Under the pieces are notes generated by a model. It did not search any database. It was not told the origin of the DNA and saw only the letters and a list, made by a program, of their open reading frames with translations. Positions 1 to 4,963 of a DNA stretch of 5,403 nucleotides are shown here, one piece after another. This DNA comes from Neisseriaceae bacterium (GTDB lineage Bacteria > Pseudomonadota > Gammaproteobacteria > Burkholderiales > Neisseriaceae): assembly GCA_030151665.1 (NCBI GenBank), contig JASLDB010000278.1:1-5403 (forward strand). The letters are read 5' to 3'. Positions within the stretch are counted from its first letter, which is position 1. Each line of letters starts with the position of its first letter. A program made the translations under genes and the position numbers.

Positions 1-611
1 GCTAGTGTTAAGTCGCAAGCAATGCAAAAACGCGTACTGGGTTTAAGTGTGGTTAATGCATCTTCTAGTAACACATCATTGCGGTATGGGGTTTCAATAA
101 AAATCTGCGTTTCATCGTTTTCTTGGGAAATTTTTTCCAAGTGTTTAAGTGCTGCTAATCGTTCACTTTTTTCTTGCGGCAAATAGCCTTTAAAGGCAAA
201 TCGTTGACCATTGGCACCTGAGGCCATCATTGCCATTAGGATGCTGGACGGACCGACTAAGGGCTGTACACGAAAACCATGCTGGTGTGCCAGTGCCACA
301 AGATTGGAGCCTGGGTCAGCCACAGCAGGGCAGCCGGCTTCACTAACAAGCCCCATGTTTTTACCAGCCAACATGGGTGCCAAAAGAGCAGCAACATCTT
401 TGGTGTCAGTGTGCTCGTTTAAGGTTTGTAAATTTAATTCACGAATGGGTGTGGTAACCCCCAAGGCTTTTAAGTGAGCACGAGCCGTTTTTTCGGCTTC
501 AACCACAAAATCAGTGATGCCGATGATTAATTCATTTTCATGAGGCAATAAGCATGGTGTATCAGCATGGCCTAGTGGCGTAGGAATCAAATACAAAGTG
601 GGTTTGTTCAT
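1..611 (-). CDS. SAM-dependent methyltransferase, RsmI-like tetrapyrrole methylase family (3' end cut by window)
   Basis: My reading of the minus strand from the ATG at 611 gives 203 codons without a stop before the left edge, so the C-terminus is missing. Seen: LYLIPTPLG at residues 6-14, VSEAGCPAVADPGSNLV at 89-105, VQPLVGPSSILMAMMASG at 115-132, GYLP at 142-145 and FIETPYR at 171-177. These correspond in order to the RsmI blocks (PTPIGN, VSDAGTP..DPG, PLPGP, GFLP, YEStHR), placing it in the COG0313 class III SAM-binding methylases. RsmI 2'-O-methylates C1402 of 16S rRNA, but the N-terminal IPTPLGHAD and the FIETPYR block diverge from classical RsmI. I infer a paralogue of unproven substrate. 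The start overlaps the maf stop as ATGA (608-611), suggesting translational coupling in a leftward two-gene unit. Family is confident; substrate is not. Confidence 0.85.
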   Translation of the reverse strand, partial: MNKPTLYLIPTPLGHADTPCLLPHENELIIGITDFVVEAEKTARAHLKALGVTTPIRELNLQTLNEHTDTKDVAALLAPMLAGKNMGLVSEAGCPAVADPGSNLVALAHQHGFRVQPLVGPSSILMAMMASGANGQRFAFKGYLPQEKSERLAALKHLEKISQENDETQIFIETPYRNDVLLEDALTTLKPSTRFCIACDLTL

Positions 612-1195
612 AAAATAGCAATGCCTTCGGTTTGTAAAAAGTTAATCAAGGCAAAAATAGGCAAGCCAATTAAAGCGTTGGGATCACTGCTATGAATTGA
701 CTCAAGCAATGCTGCACCCAGACCTTCGCTTTTTGCTGCACCAGCACAGAAAATAGCATCAGGCTCTTTTTCAAGGTAGTTTTTAATCTGTGCTTCCGTT
801 AAAGCTCGCATTTTGACTTGAGTTTCATCGACATATTGGTGTAAAGTTCCCGTGCTAGTATTTAGCAACACGACTGCGCTGTAAAAATCAATGCGTTGGT
901 GGCTCAGTGATAATAACATTTGCTGTGCTTTTACAACACTCATGGGTTTACCTAATTGTTTATTTTGGCAAAACGCCACTTGGTCGGCACCAATAATCAA
1001 ATGATTGGGAAACTTTTGCGCCAAAGATTGTGCTTTGCCAATGGCTAAGCGCAATGCTGTGTCGTGTGCGGATTCATGTATTTGTGGTGTTTCATCAAAA
1101 TCGGGTTTGGCTACTGTAAATGGTAAACCCAGTTTTTGCAGTTGTTGTTGGCGAAAGACTGAACTTGAGCCAAGAATAATAGGGAGCATTTTCAT
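608..1195 (-). CDS. maf: Maf family nucleotide pyrophosphatase, YceF type (probable m7GTP pyrophosphatase)
   Basis: Maf proteins are cytoplasmic house-cleaning pyrophosphatases that hydrolyse non-canonical or modified NTPs to NMPs; the YceF subgroup prefers 7-methyl-GTP. Seen, numbered from the ATG at 1189: GSSSVFRQQQL at 7-17, FDETP at 31-35, the catalytic-type block HLIIGADQV with D69, GKP at 80-82, then CAGAAKSEGLGAALLE and DPNALIGLP near the C-terminus. The last two blocks and DETP match E. coli YceF closely as I recall it. Start: an upstream TTG at 1219 keeps the frame open, but it lies next to the likely transcription start, so ATG 1195 (195 aa) or ATG 1189 (193 aa) is preferred; E. coli YceF is 194 aa. 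Neither ATG has a strong Shine-Dalgarno. It is divergent from yceD, as in E. coli, and its TGA overlaps the next start. Confidence 0.93.
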   Translation of the reverse strand: MKMLPIILGSSSVFRQQQLQKLGLPFTVAKPDFDETPQIHESAHDTALRLAIGKAQSLAQKFPNHLIIGADQVAFCQNKQLGKPMSVVKAQQMLLSLSHQRIDFYSAVVLLNTSTGTLHQYVDETQVKMRALTEAQIKNYLEKEPDAIFCAGAAKSEGLGAALLESIHSSDPNALIGLPIFALINFLQTEGIAIL

Positions 1196-1212
1196 AAAAT
1201 TCTGTGAATAAA

Positions 1213-1242
1213 TTGACAAAATCAGACCAAAAATTATATCAT
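1213..1242 (+). promoter_or_regulatory. Sigma70-type promoter for yceD-rpmF
   Basis: A perfect TTGACA (-35) at 1213-1218 is followed after 18 bases by TATCAT (5 of 6 to consensus) at 1237-1242. An alternative -10, TATATC at 1235-1240, has 16-base spacing. The predicted transcription start (about 1247-1250) lies only a few bases before the yceD ATG at 1252. The -10 overlaps the opposing maf -10, so both promoters could not be occupied at once. Confidence 0.6.
1233..1241 (-). promoter_or_regulatory. Extended -10 promoter for the leftward maf-methyltransferase unit
   Basis: On the minus strand there is a perfect TATAAT (1238 down to 1233) preceded by TGA, which gives the extended -10 consensus TGnTATAAT. 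No -35 with proper spacing is evident; the best candidate, TTAACA at 1258-1253, leaves only 14 bases, which an extended -10 does not need. The predicted start near 1226 gives a leader of about 30 nt to the ATG at 1195. Inferred from sequence match only. Confidence 0.6.
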
Positions 1243-1251
1243 ACTCCGTTT

Positions 1252-1755
1252 ATGTTAAACCTTATTTTGATTGACCCAGTTGCCTTTGCTCAAACGCGTG
1301 ACGAACTGACTGAAACAGTGGTTTTAAACCAGCTAGATGAGCGCATTAGGTCGCATGAATATTTAGCCAATACCGATGCTCAAATTCATTTCACCTTAAA
1401 AGGTGGTGTGGATAATTTAACGCGTTGTTATTTGGATTTATCTATTCAAGCACAGTTGCCATTATTATGTCAGCGTTGCCTAGAGCCCATTTCGTTTGCT
1501 GTTGATGAAGTTGTACGTATTACTTTATTTAAAGATGAGGTAAGTATCGACGAGGCCATGCTAACAGACCCTGATTTGGACGGCATTGTAGTTGAGCCTG
1601 AACTGTCAGTTTTGGCTTTGGTGGAAGATCAATTAATTATGGCACTACCTTTTTCGCCTATGCATGATGTTTGCAATAACAAAGACATCGAGCGCATTAA
1701 TCGGGATAAACCGAATCCTTTTGCGGCATTGGCGGGGCTGAAAAAAAGCCAGTAA
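1252..1755 (+). CDS. yceD: YceD family protein (DUF177), large-subunit rRNA accumulation protein
   Basis: YceD/DUF177 proteins are small cytoplasmic proteins linked to 23S rRNA accumulation and 50S assembly; the molecular activity is not well defined. Seen in the 167-aa product: a start resembling the family (LILIDPVAFAQTRDEL, residues 4-19), a CQRC zinc-knuckle-like pair at 73-76, the conserved acidic segment LVEDQLIMALPFSPMHDVC at 123-141 and the C-terminal signature KPNPFAALAGLK at 153-164. E. coli YceD is 173 aa. Start: the frame is open from a GTG at 1204, but that would place the -35 box inside the gene; ATG 1252 aligns with E. coli YceD. No Shine-Dalgarno is visible before 1252, consistent with a leaderless or near-leaderless message. 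It lies 27 bases upstream of rpmF, the classical pairing. Confidence 0.93.
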   Translation: MLNLILIDPVAFAQTRDELTETVVLNQLDERIRSHEYLANTDAQIHFTLKGGVDNLTRCYLDLSIQAQLPLLCQRCLEPISFAVDEVVRITLFKDEVSIDEAMLTDPDLDGIVVEPELSVLALVEDQLIMALPFSPMHDVCNNKDIERINRDKPNPFAALAGLKKSQ

Positions 1756-1782
1756 CTTATTATTTTTTTGGAGTAATCTCAC

Positions 1783-1962
1783 ATGGCAGTTCAACAAAAC
1801 AAAAAATCACCATCTAAACGTGGTATGCACCGTTCACATGACGCTTTGACTGCAGTTAACGTAGCTGTAGATCCTGCAACTGGTGAAGCGCATTTGCGTC
1901 ACCACATTTCACCTAACGGTATGTACCGTGGTCGTAAAGTGGTAAAAACCAAAGGTGAATAA
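1783..1962 (+). CDS. rpmF: 50S ribosomal protein L32 (bL32)
   Basis: This 59-codon gene encodes L32, a small basic protein of the large ribosomal subunit. Seen: MAVQQNKKSPSKRGMHRSHD at the N-terminus, nearly identical to bacterial L32, then GEAHLRHHISPNG at 34-46 and MYRGRKVVKTKGE at the C-terminus. E. coli L32 is 57 aa; the 59-aa length and the VVKTKGE tail are of betaproteobacterial/Neisseria type as I recall. The L32 subtype here lacks the four-cysteine zinc motif found in some bacteria. A good Shine-Dalgarno, GGAG at 1770-1773, lies 9 bases before the ATG. It follows yceD by 27 bases and is directly followed by a strong terminator, so yceD-rpmF looks like a complete transcription unit. 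Confidence 0.97.
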   Translation: MAVQQNKKSPSKRGMHRSHDALTAVNVAVDPATGEAHLRHHISPNGMYRGRKVVKTKGE

Positions 1963-1975
1963 TCACTGATTTAAC

Positions 1976-2010
1976 AAAAGACCAGTCGAGTTTGACTGGT
2001 CTTTTTTATT
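1976..2010 (+). terminator. Intrinsic terminator after rpmF
   Basis: A perfect 12-bp inverted repeat (AAAAGACCAGTC at 1976-1987, GACTGGTCTTTT at 1994-2005) has a 6-base loop, GAGTTT, and runs into a T tract (2002-2007). It starts 13 bases after the rpmF stop. This is a textbook rho-independent terminator. Confidence 0.92.
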
Positions 2011-2051
2011 GGGTGAATAGAGTTAATATACTATTTTAAATATTTTTCTTA

Positions 2052-2057
2052 TATAAT
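2052..2057 (+). promoter_or_regulatory. Candidate -10 box of a separate plsX promoter
   Basis: A perfect TATAAT lies in a very AT-rich stretch (about 2023-2057) just after the rpmF terminator. No acceptable -35 is found at 15-19 base spacing (the 17-base position reads TACTAT), and there is no TGn extension, so the call rests on the -10, the AT-rich upstream DNA and the need for a promoter after the terminator. Predicted start near 2064, leaving a leader of about 110 nt before plsX. Confidence 0.5.
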
Positions 2058-2063
2058 GGGGCG

Positions 2064-2172
2064 CTTGGCGTGTTTTGTGCACGCAACTTGATATGGCAGT
2101 CAGTATTTAACTTGTTCGTTAAAAACGGCTCATGTTAAGCTAGGTGCTTCTTACCTTGATTGAAGCGAAACA
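2064..2172 (+). other. Possible structured 5' leader of plsX
   Basis: If transcription begins near 2064, the leader can form at least two small hairpins. One pairs GCGTG (2068-2072) with CACGC (2080-2084), extendable outward to TTG/CAA around a bulged G. The other has an inner CGTT-AAA-AACG hairpin near 2118-2128, flanked by TTAAC and GTTAA arms. A five-codon ATG..TAA frame (2093-2110, MAVSI) lacks a Shine-Dalgarno. I recognise no known riboswitch or leader family. The remainder of the rpmF-plsX gap shows nothing else. Confidence 0.3.
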
Positions 2173-3216
2173 ATGATTACAATTGCTGTTGATGCAATGG
2201 GTGGTGATATTGGTTTATCTGTAACCATTCCTGCGGCTGTGGCATTTTTAGAGCGACATCGCGATGCCCATTTAATTATGGTGGGCGATGAAGTGCAAAT
2301 TCAAAGTGCGTTATCCGCAGTGAACGCACCGATGGCACAAATTACCATACAACATGCCACCGAAGTGGTTGGCATGGATGAACAACCACAATCGGCGTTG
2401 AAGAATAAAAAAGATTCTTCCATGCGTGTGGCGATTAACCAAGTAAAAGAAGGCATTGCTCAAGCGGCAGTGTCAGCAGGCAATACGGGCGCTTTAATGG
2501 CCACAGCACGGTTTGTTTTAAAAACATTACCAGGCATTGACCGACCCGCCATTGCTAAATTTTTACCTAACCAACAAAATACGACAACTTGTGTTTTGGA
2601 TTTGGGTGCCAATATTGACAGTACACCAGAGCAACTGATGCAATTTGGTGTAATGGGTTCTTATTTGGTCAAAGCCATGTATCCACAAAAAACACAGCCT
2701 AAAGTGGGTATTTTGAATGTGGGTACAGAAGATATTAAAGGCACAGAAACCATTAAAGCTGCATATCAATTGCTGAATAAAACCCCATTGAACTTTGTGG
2801 GCAATGTTGAGGGTGATGATATTTTTACTGGCGAGATTGATGTGGTGGTGACCGATGGCTTTGTGGGCAATGTAACCTTAAAAGCAGTAGAAGGTGCAGT
2901 AAAAATGATGGGTGGGGTGATTAAAGAAGAATTTACCCGCACGATGCTGTCAAAATTTAGTGCCTTGGTTGCCATGCCAGTGTTAAAAGGATTTAAACGC
3001 CGTTTTGACCCTCGCCGTTTTAATGGTGCGATTTTTCTAGGGTTGCGTGGTGTGGTGGTTAAAAGCCATGGTGGTACTGATGCCATTGGCTTTAATTATG
3101 CCTTACAAGAAGCGTATTATGAAGCACGCGCTGGTATTCAAGAAAAATTGGAATTGGGCATAGGCCAAGCCATGGAAAAATTGGCTCAAGCACAAACAGT
3201 TGAACAAGCTGAATAA
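2173..3216 (+). CDS. plsX: Phosphate acyltransferase PlsX (acyl-ACP:phosphate acyltransferase)
   Basis: PlsX converts acyl-ACP and inorganic phosphate to acyl-phosphate, the donor that PlsY uses to acylate glycerol-3-phosphate at the membrane; it is a peripheral, soluble enzyme. Seen in the 347-aa product: VDAMGGD at 6-12, SAGNTGALMA at 101-110, LDLGAN at 142-147, LNVGTE at 181-186, VGNVEGDDIF at 209-218, VTDGFVGNV at 226-234, a basic segment FKRRFDPRRF at 274-283 and KSHGGTD at 297-303. These are the conserved PlsX blocks in the expected order. E. coli PlsX is about 356 aa, so the length is complete. ATG 2173 precedes the family's usual N-terminus; the Shine-Dalgarno is weak (GAAG at 2162-2165 region). 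Gene order rpmF-plsX-fabH is classical, but here terminators lie on both sides. Confidence 0.96.
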   Translation: MITIAVDAMGGDIGLSVTIPAAVAFLERHRDAHLIMVGDEVQIQSALSAVNAPMAQITIQHATEVVGMDEQPQSALKNKKDSSMRVAINQVKEGIAQAAVSAGNTGALMATARFVLKTLPGIDRPAIAKFLPNQQNTTTCVLDLGANIDSTPEQLMQFGVMGSYLVKAMYPQKTQPKVGILNVGTEDIKGTETIKAAYQLLNKTPLNFVGNVEGDDIFTGEIDVVVTDGFVGNVTLKAVEGAVKMMGGVIKEEFTRTMLSKFSALVAMPVLKGFKRRFDPRRFNGAIFLGLRGVVVKSHGGTDAIGFNYALQEAYYEARAGIQEKLELGIGQAMEKLAQAQTVEQAE

Positions 3217-3242
3217 ACCATTCAGCCCAATGGTTAATAAAC

Positions 3243-3268
3243 AAAGCGACCATGATGGTCGCTTTTTT
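3243..3268 (+). terminator. Intrinsic terminator between plsX and fabH
   Basis: AAAGCGACC (3243-3251) pairs perfectly with GGTCGCTTT (3257-3265) around a 5-base loop, ATGAT, followed by a run of six T (3263-3268). The T run ends only 20 bases before the fabH ATG, leaving no room for a promoter downstream. It therefore probably acts as a partial terminator or attenuator that lowers fabH transcription relative to plsX. Confidence 0.88.
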
Positions 3269-3288
3269 GCTAAATAGGATAGAAGTAG

Positions 3289-4248
3289 ATGCAATATGCT
3301 AAAATTTTAGGAACGGGCAGTTATTTGCCTAGCAAACGGGTTAGCAATGATGATTTAAGCCAGCGTTTGGATACTTCTGACGAATGGATTACCACTCGCA
3401 CCGGTATTAAAGCGAGGCATATTGCAAGTGATGATGAATTAACCAGTGATTTGGCTGTTGCTGCCGCCAAAAAAGCACTTGAGGCTGCAAATGTCAGTGT
3501 GGACGAAATTGACTTGATTATTGTTGCCACGGCAACGCCTGATATGCAATTTCCCAGTACGGCTTGTTTGGTGCAAGAGAAACTGGGTATTCACCAAGGT
3601 GCAGCCTTTGATGTGCAAGCTGTGTGTGCAGGTTTTATGTACGCCTTGACCACAGCCAATGCCTATATTAAGACAGGGATGGCTAAAAAAGCATTGGTTA
3701 TCGGTGCTGAAACGTTTAGTCGAATTGTCAACTGGGAAGATCGCCGTACTTGTGTATTGTTCGGTGATGGTGCTGGCGCAGTGGTTTTGGGTGAAAGTAC
3801 CGAGCCTGGTGTATTGCACGCTAAACTAGAAGCCGATGGCCGTTATGCATATTTATTGCAAACGCCAGCACAAATTCGCAATGGGCAAGTTGAAGGTCAC
3901 CCCTTTGTCCAAATGGATGGACAAGGCGTATTTAAATTTGCGGTGAAAGCTTTGAGCAAAGTGGGCAGTGCTGTGATGCAAGAAGCGGGTGTGACTGCCG
4001 ATGATGTTGATTGGGTGGTGCCTCATCAGGCGAATTTGCGCATTATTGATAGCACAGCACGTCATTTGGGCTTGAGCATGGACAAAGTGATTGTGACGGT
4101 ACAAGAGCATGGCAATACTTCAGCAGCATCCATTCCATTGGCTTTGGATCAAGGTGTTCGTGATGGACGCATTCAACGTGGTCACACTTTGCTACTAGAA
4201 GGCATTGGTGGTGGCTTTGCTTGGGGTGCGGTATTGGTTAAATACTAA
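3289..4248 (+). CDS. fabH: 3-oxoacyl-[ACP] synthase III (beta-ketoacyl-ACP synthase III)
   Basis: FabH condenses acetyl-CoA with malonyl-ACP to acetoacetyl-ACP, the first step of type II fatty acid synthesis, in the cytoplasm. Seen in the 319-aa product: the thiolase-fold N-terminus GTGSYLP at 8-14, DEWITTRTGIKARH at 31-44, the active-site cysteine C113 in DVQAVCAGF, H246 in VPHQAN (244-249), N276 in HGNTSAAS, and the glycine-rich GIGGGFAWG near the C-terminus. The Cys-His-Asn triad is intact and corresponds to C112/H244/N274 of E. coli FabH; length is normal (E. coli 317 aa). Start ATG 3289 has AGGA at 3276-3279, nine bases upstream. It follows an intrinsic terminator by 20 bases, and the next gene begins 27 bases after its stop. 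Nothing in the sequence indicates a branched-chain primer preference. Confidence 0.97.
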   Translation: MQYAKILGTGSYLPSKRVSNDDLSQRLDTSDEWITTRTGIKARHIASDDELTSDLAVAAAKKALEAANVSVDEIDLIIVATATPDMQFPSTACLVQEKLGIHQGAAFDVQAVCAGFMYALTTANAYIKTGMAKKALVIGAETFSRIVNWEDRRTCVLFGDGAGAVVLGESTEPGVLHAKLEADGRYAYLLQTPAQIRNGQVEGHPFVQMDGQGVFKFAVKALSKVGSAVMQEAGVTADDVDWVVPHQANLRIIDSTARHLGLSMDKVIVTVQEHGNTSAASIPLALDQGVRDGRIQRGHTLLLEGIGGGFAWGAVLVKY

Positions 4249-4264
4249 GCCCGATGGATTTTGC

Positions 4265-4270
4265 AAAGGA
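4265..4270 (+). promoter_or_regulatory. Ribosome binding site that decides the start of the phosphatidyltransferase gene
   Basis: AAAGGA at 4265-4270 is five bases before ATG 4276. The frame stays open upstream to a TTG at 4261, but that codon precedes the Shine-Dalgarno, so 4276 is the better start. Confidence 0.8.
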
Positions 4271-4275
4271 CGTTT

Positions 4276-4938
4276 ATGAGTATTGACAATCGTCGCCCCA
4301 TTAAAGCTCGCAATGCCCGCATTATGCAAGGTATTGCGGGTTTATTGATTCGTTGGCATATTCAGCCGAATACCATTTCTGTGTTTAGCGTGTTTTTCGC
4401 TTGTCTTTCTGGTCTTTTTTTCTGGGTGGCATTTTATTTTAATGAGCCTTGGTTAATAAAGACATCATTGGTTTTGGCTGCTGTGATGGTACAAATGCGA
4501 TTATTGTGCAATCTTTTTGATGGCATGGTAGCAGTGGAAGGCGGCATGAAAACATCAGGTGGTGAAGTGTATAATGAATTACCTGATCGCATTGCAGATT
4601 CAGTGATTTTCATTGGTTTAGCGTATGGTTTGAGTCATTGGTCATGGTCAGCGCCATTGGGGTTTTTGGCTGCTATTTTGGCGATGATGACTGCTTATGT
4701 TCGAGTCTTGGGTGGGTCATGTGGTTTGCCCCAAAAATTTTTAGGCCCATTTGCCAAACAGCAACGCATGGCTTTGGTGAGTGTTGGCGCTGTGGTTTCT
4801 GCCTTTTTGCCTGTGATTTGGGCGCAAGGCGTCTTGTTTGCGGTTTTATGGGTTTTGGTGTTGGGCAGCTTATGGACTGTGATTGTACGCACCAAAACAA
4901 TCTTAATAGATTTACAACAACGTGATAACACGTTGTAA
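4276..4938 (+). CDS. CDP-alcohol phosphatidyltransferase family membrane protein, variant motif
   Basis: These integral membrane enzymes move a phosphatidyl (or similar) group from a CDP-linked donor to an alcohol. The canonical motif is D-xx-DG-xx-AR-...-G-xxx-D-xxx-D. Seen in the 220-aa product: N79-LF-D82-G83-MV-A86-V87, then G96-EVY-N100-ELP-D104, so the first and third aspartates are replaced by asparagine and the arginine by valine. As I recall, E. coli YnbA and a set of proteobacterial homologues also have asparagine at these positions, so this is probably a subfamily trait and not decay. About five or six hydrophobic segments are visible (roughly 34-56, 62-77, 108-120, 127-143, 165-184, 186-204), with a basic N-terminus. 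A conserved-looking GPFAKQQRMAL lies at 157-167. It sits 27 bases after fabH and 25 bases before fabD. Donor and acceptor are unknown; it could be a phosphatidylglycerophosphate-, phosphatidylserine- or inositol-like synthase or something else. Confidence 0.85.
   Translation: MSIDNRRPIKARNARIMQGIAGLLIRWHIQPNTISVFSVFFACLSGLFFWVAFYFNEPWLIKTSLVLAAVMVQMRLLCNLFDGMVAVEGGMKTSGGEVYNELPDRIADSVIFIGLAYGLSHWSWSAPLGFLAAILAMMTAYVRVLGGSCGLPQKFLGPFAKQQRMALVSVGAVVSAFLPVIWAQGVLFAVLWVLVLGSLWTVIVRTKTILIDLQQRDNTL
4917..4936 (+). repeat. Perfect 8-bp inverted repeat over the phosphatidyltransferase stop codon
   Basis: ACAACGTG (4917-4924) and CACGTTGT (4929-4936) form a perfect stem with an ATAA loop, ending in the first base of the TAA stop. 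It is not followed by a T run, so it is unlikely to be an efficient intrinsic terminator. It could be an mRNA-stabilising or processing hairpin, an operator-like palindrome, or chance. Confidence 0.6.
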
Positions 4939-4963
4939 TTTGAACCAAACGAAAGAGGTTATT

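Noticed and set aside
211..477. 88-codon open frame on the plus strand
   Set aside because: It lies antisense to the well-supported methyltransferase gene, and its translation has no recognisable motif and a shadow-like composition.
1204..1251. N-terminal extension of yceD from GTG 1204
   Set aside because: It would include the perfect TTGACA box and the predicted -10, and the extra residues do not match the family N-terminus.
1595..1602. AGCCTGAA, resembling the end of Neisseriaceae DNA uptake sequence variants such as AGGCAGCCTGAA
   Set aside because: Only 8 of 12 bases match, it is a single copy inside yceD coding for conserved residues (EPEL), and no full uptake sequence appears elsewhere in the window.
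2093..2110. Five-codon ATG..TAA frame (MAVSI) in the plsX leader as a possible leader peptide
   Set aside because: There is no Shine-Dalgarno and no regulatory codon pattern; frames this short occur by chance.
3439..3819. 126-codon antisense frame in fabH
   Set aside because: It lies opposite the catalytic core of an intact fabH and shows no recognisable features.
4638..4925. Plus-strand 95-codon frame, and antisense frames of 106 and 78 codons over the same region
   Set aside because: All are alternate-frame shadows of the membrane phosphatidyltransferase, whose own frame carries the motif and hydrophobic segments.
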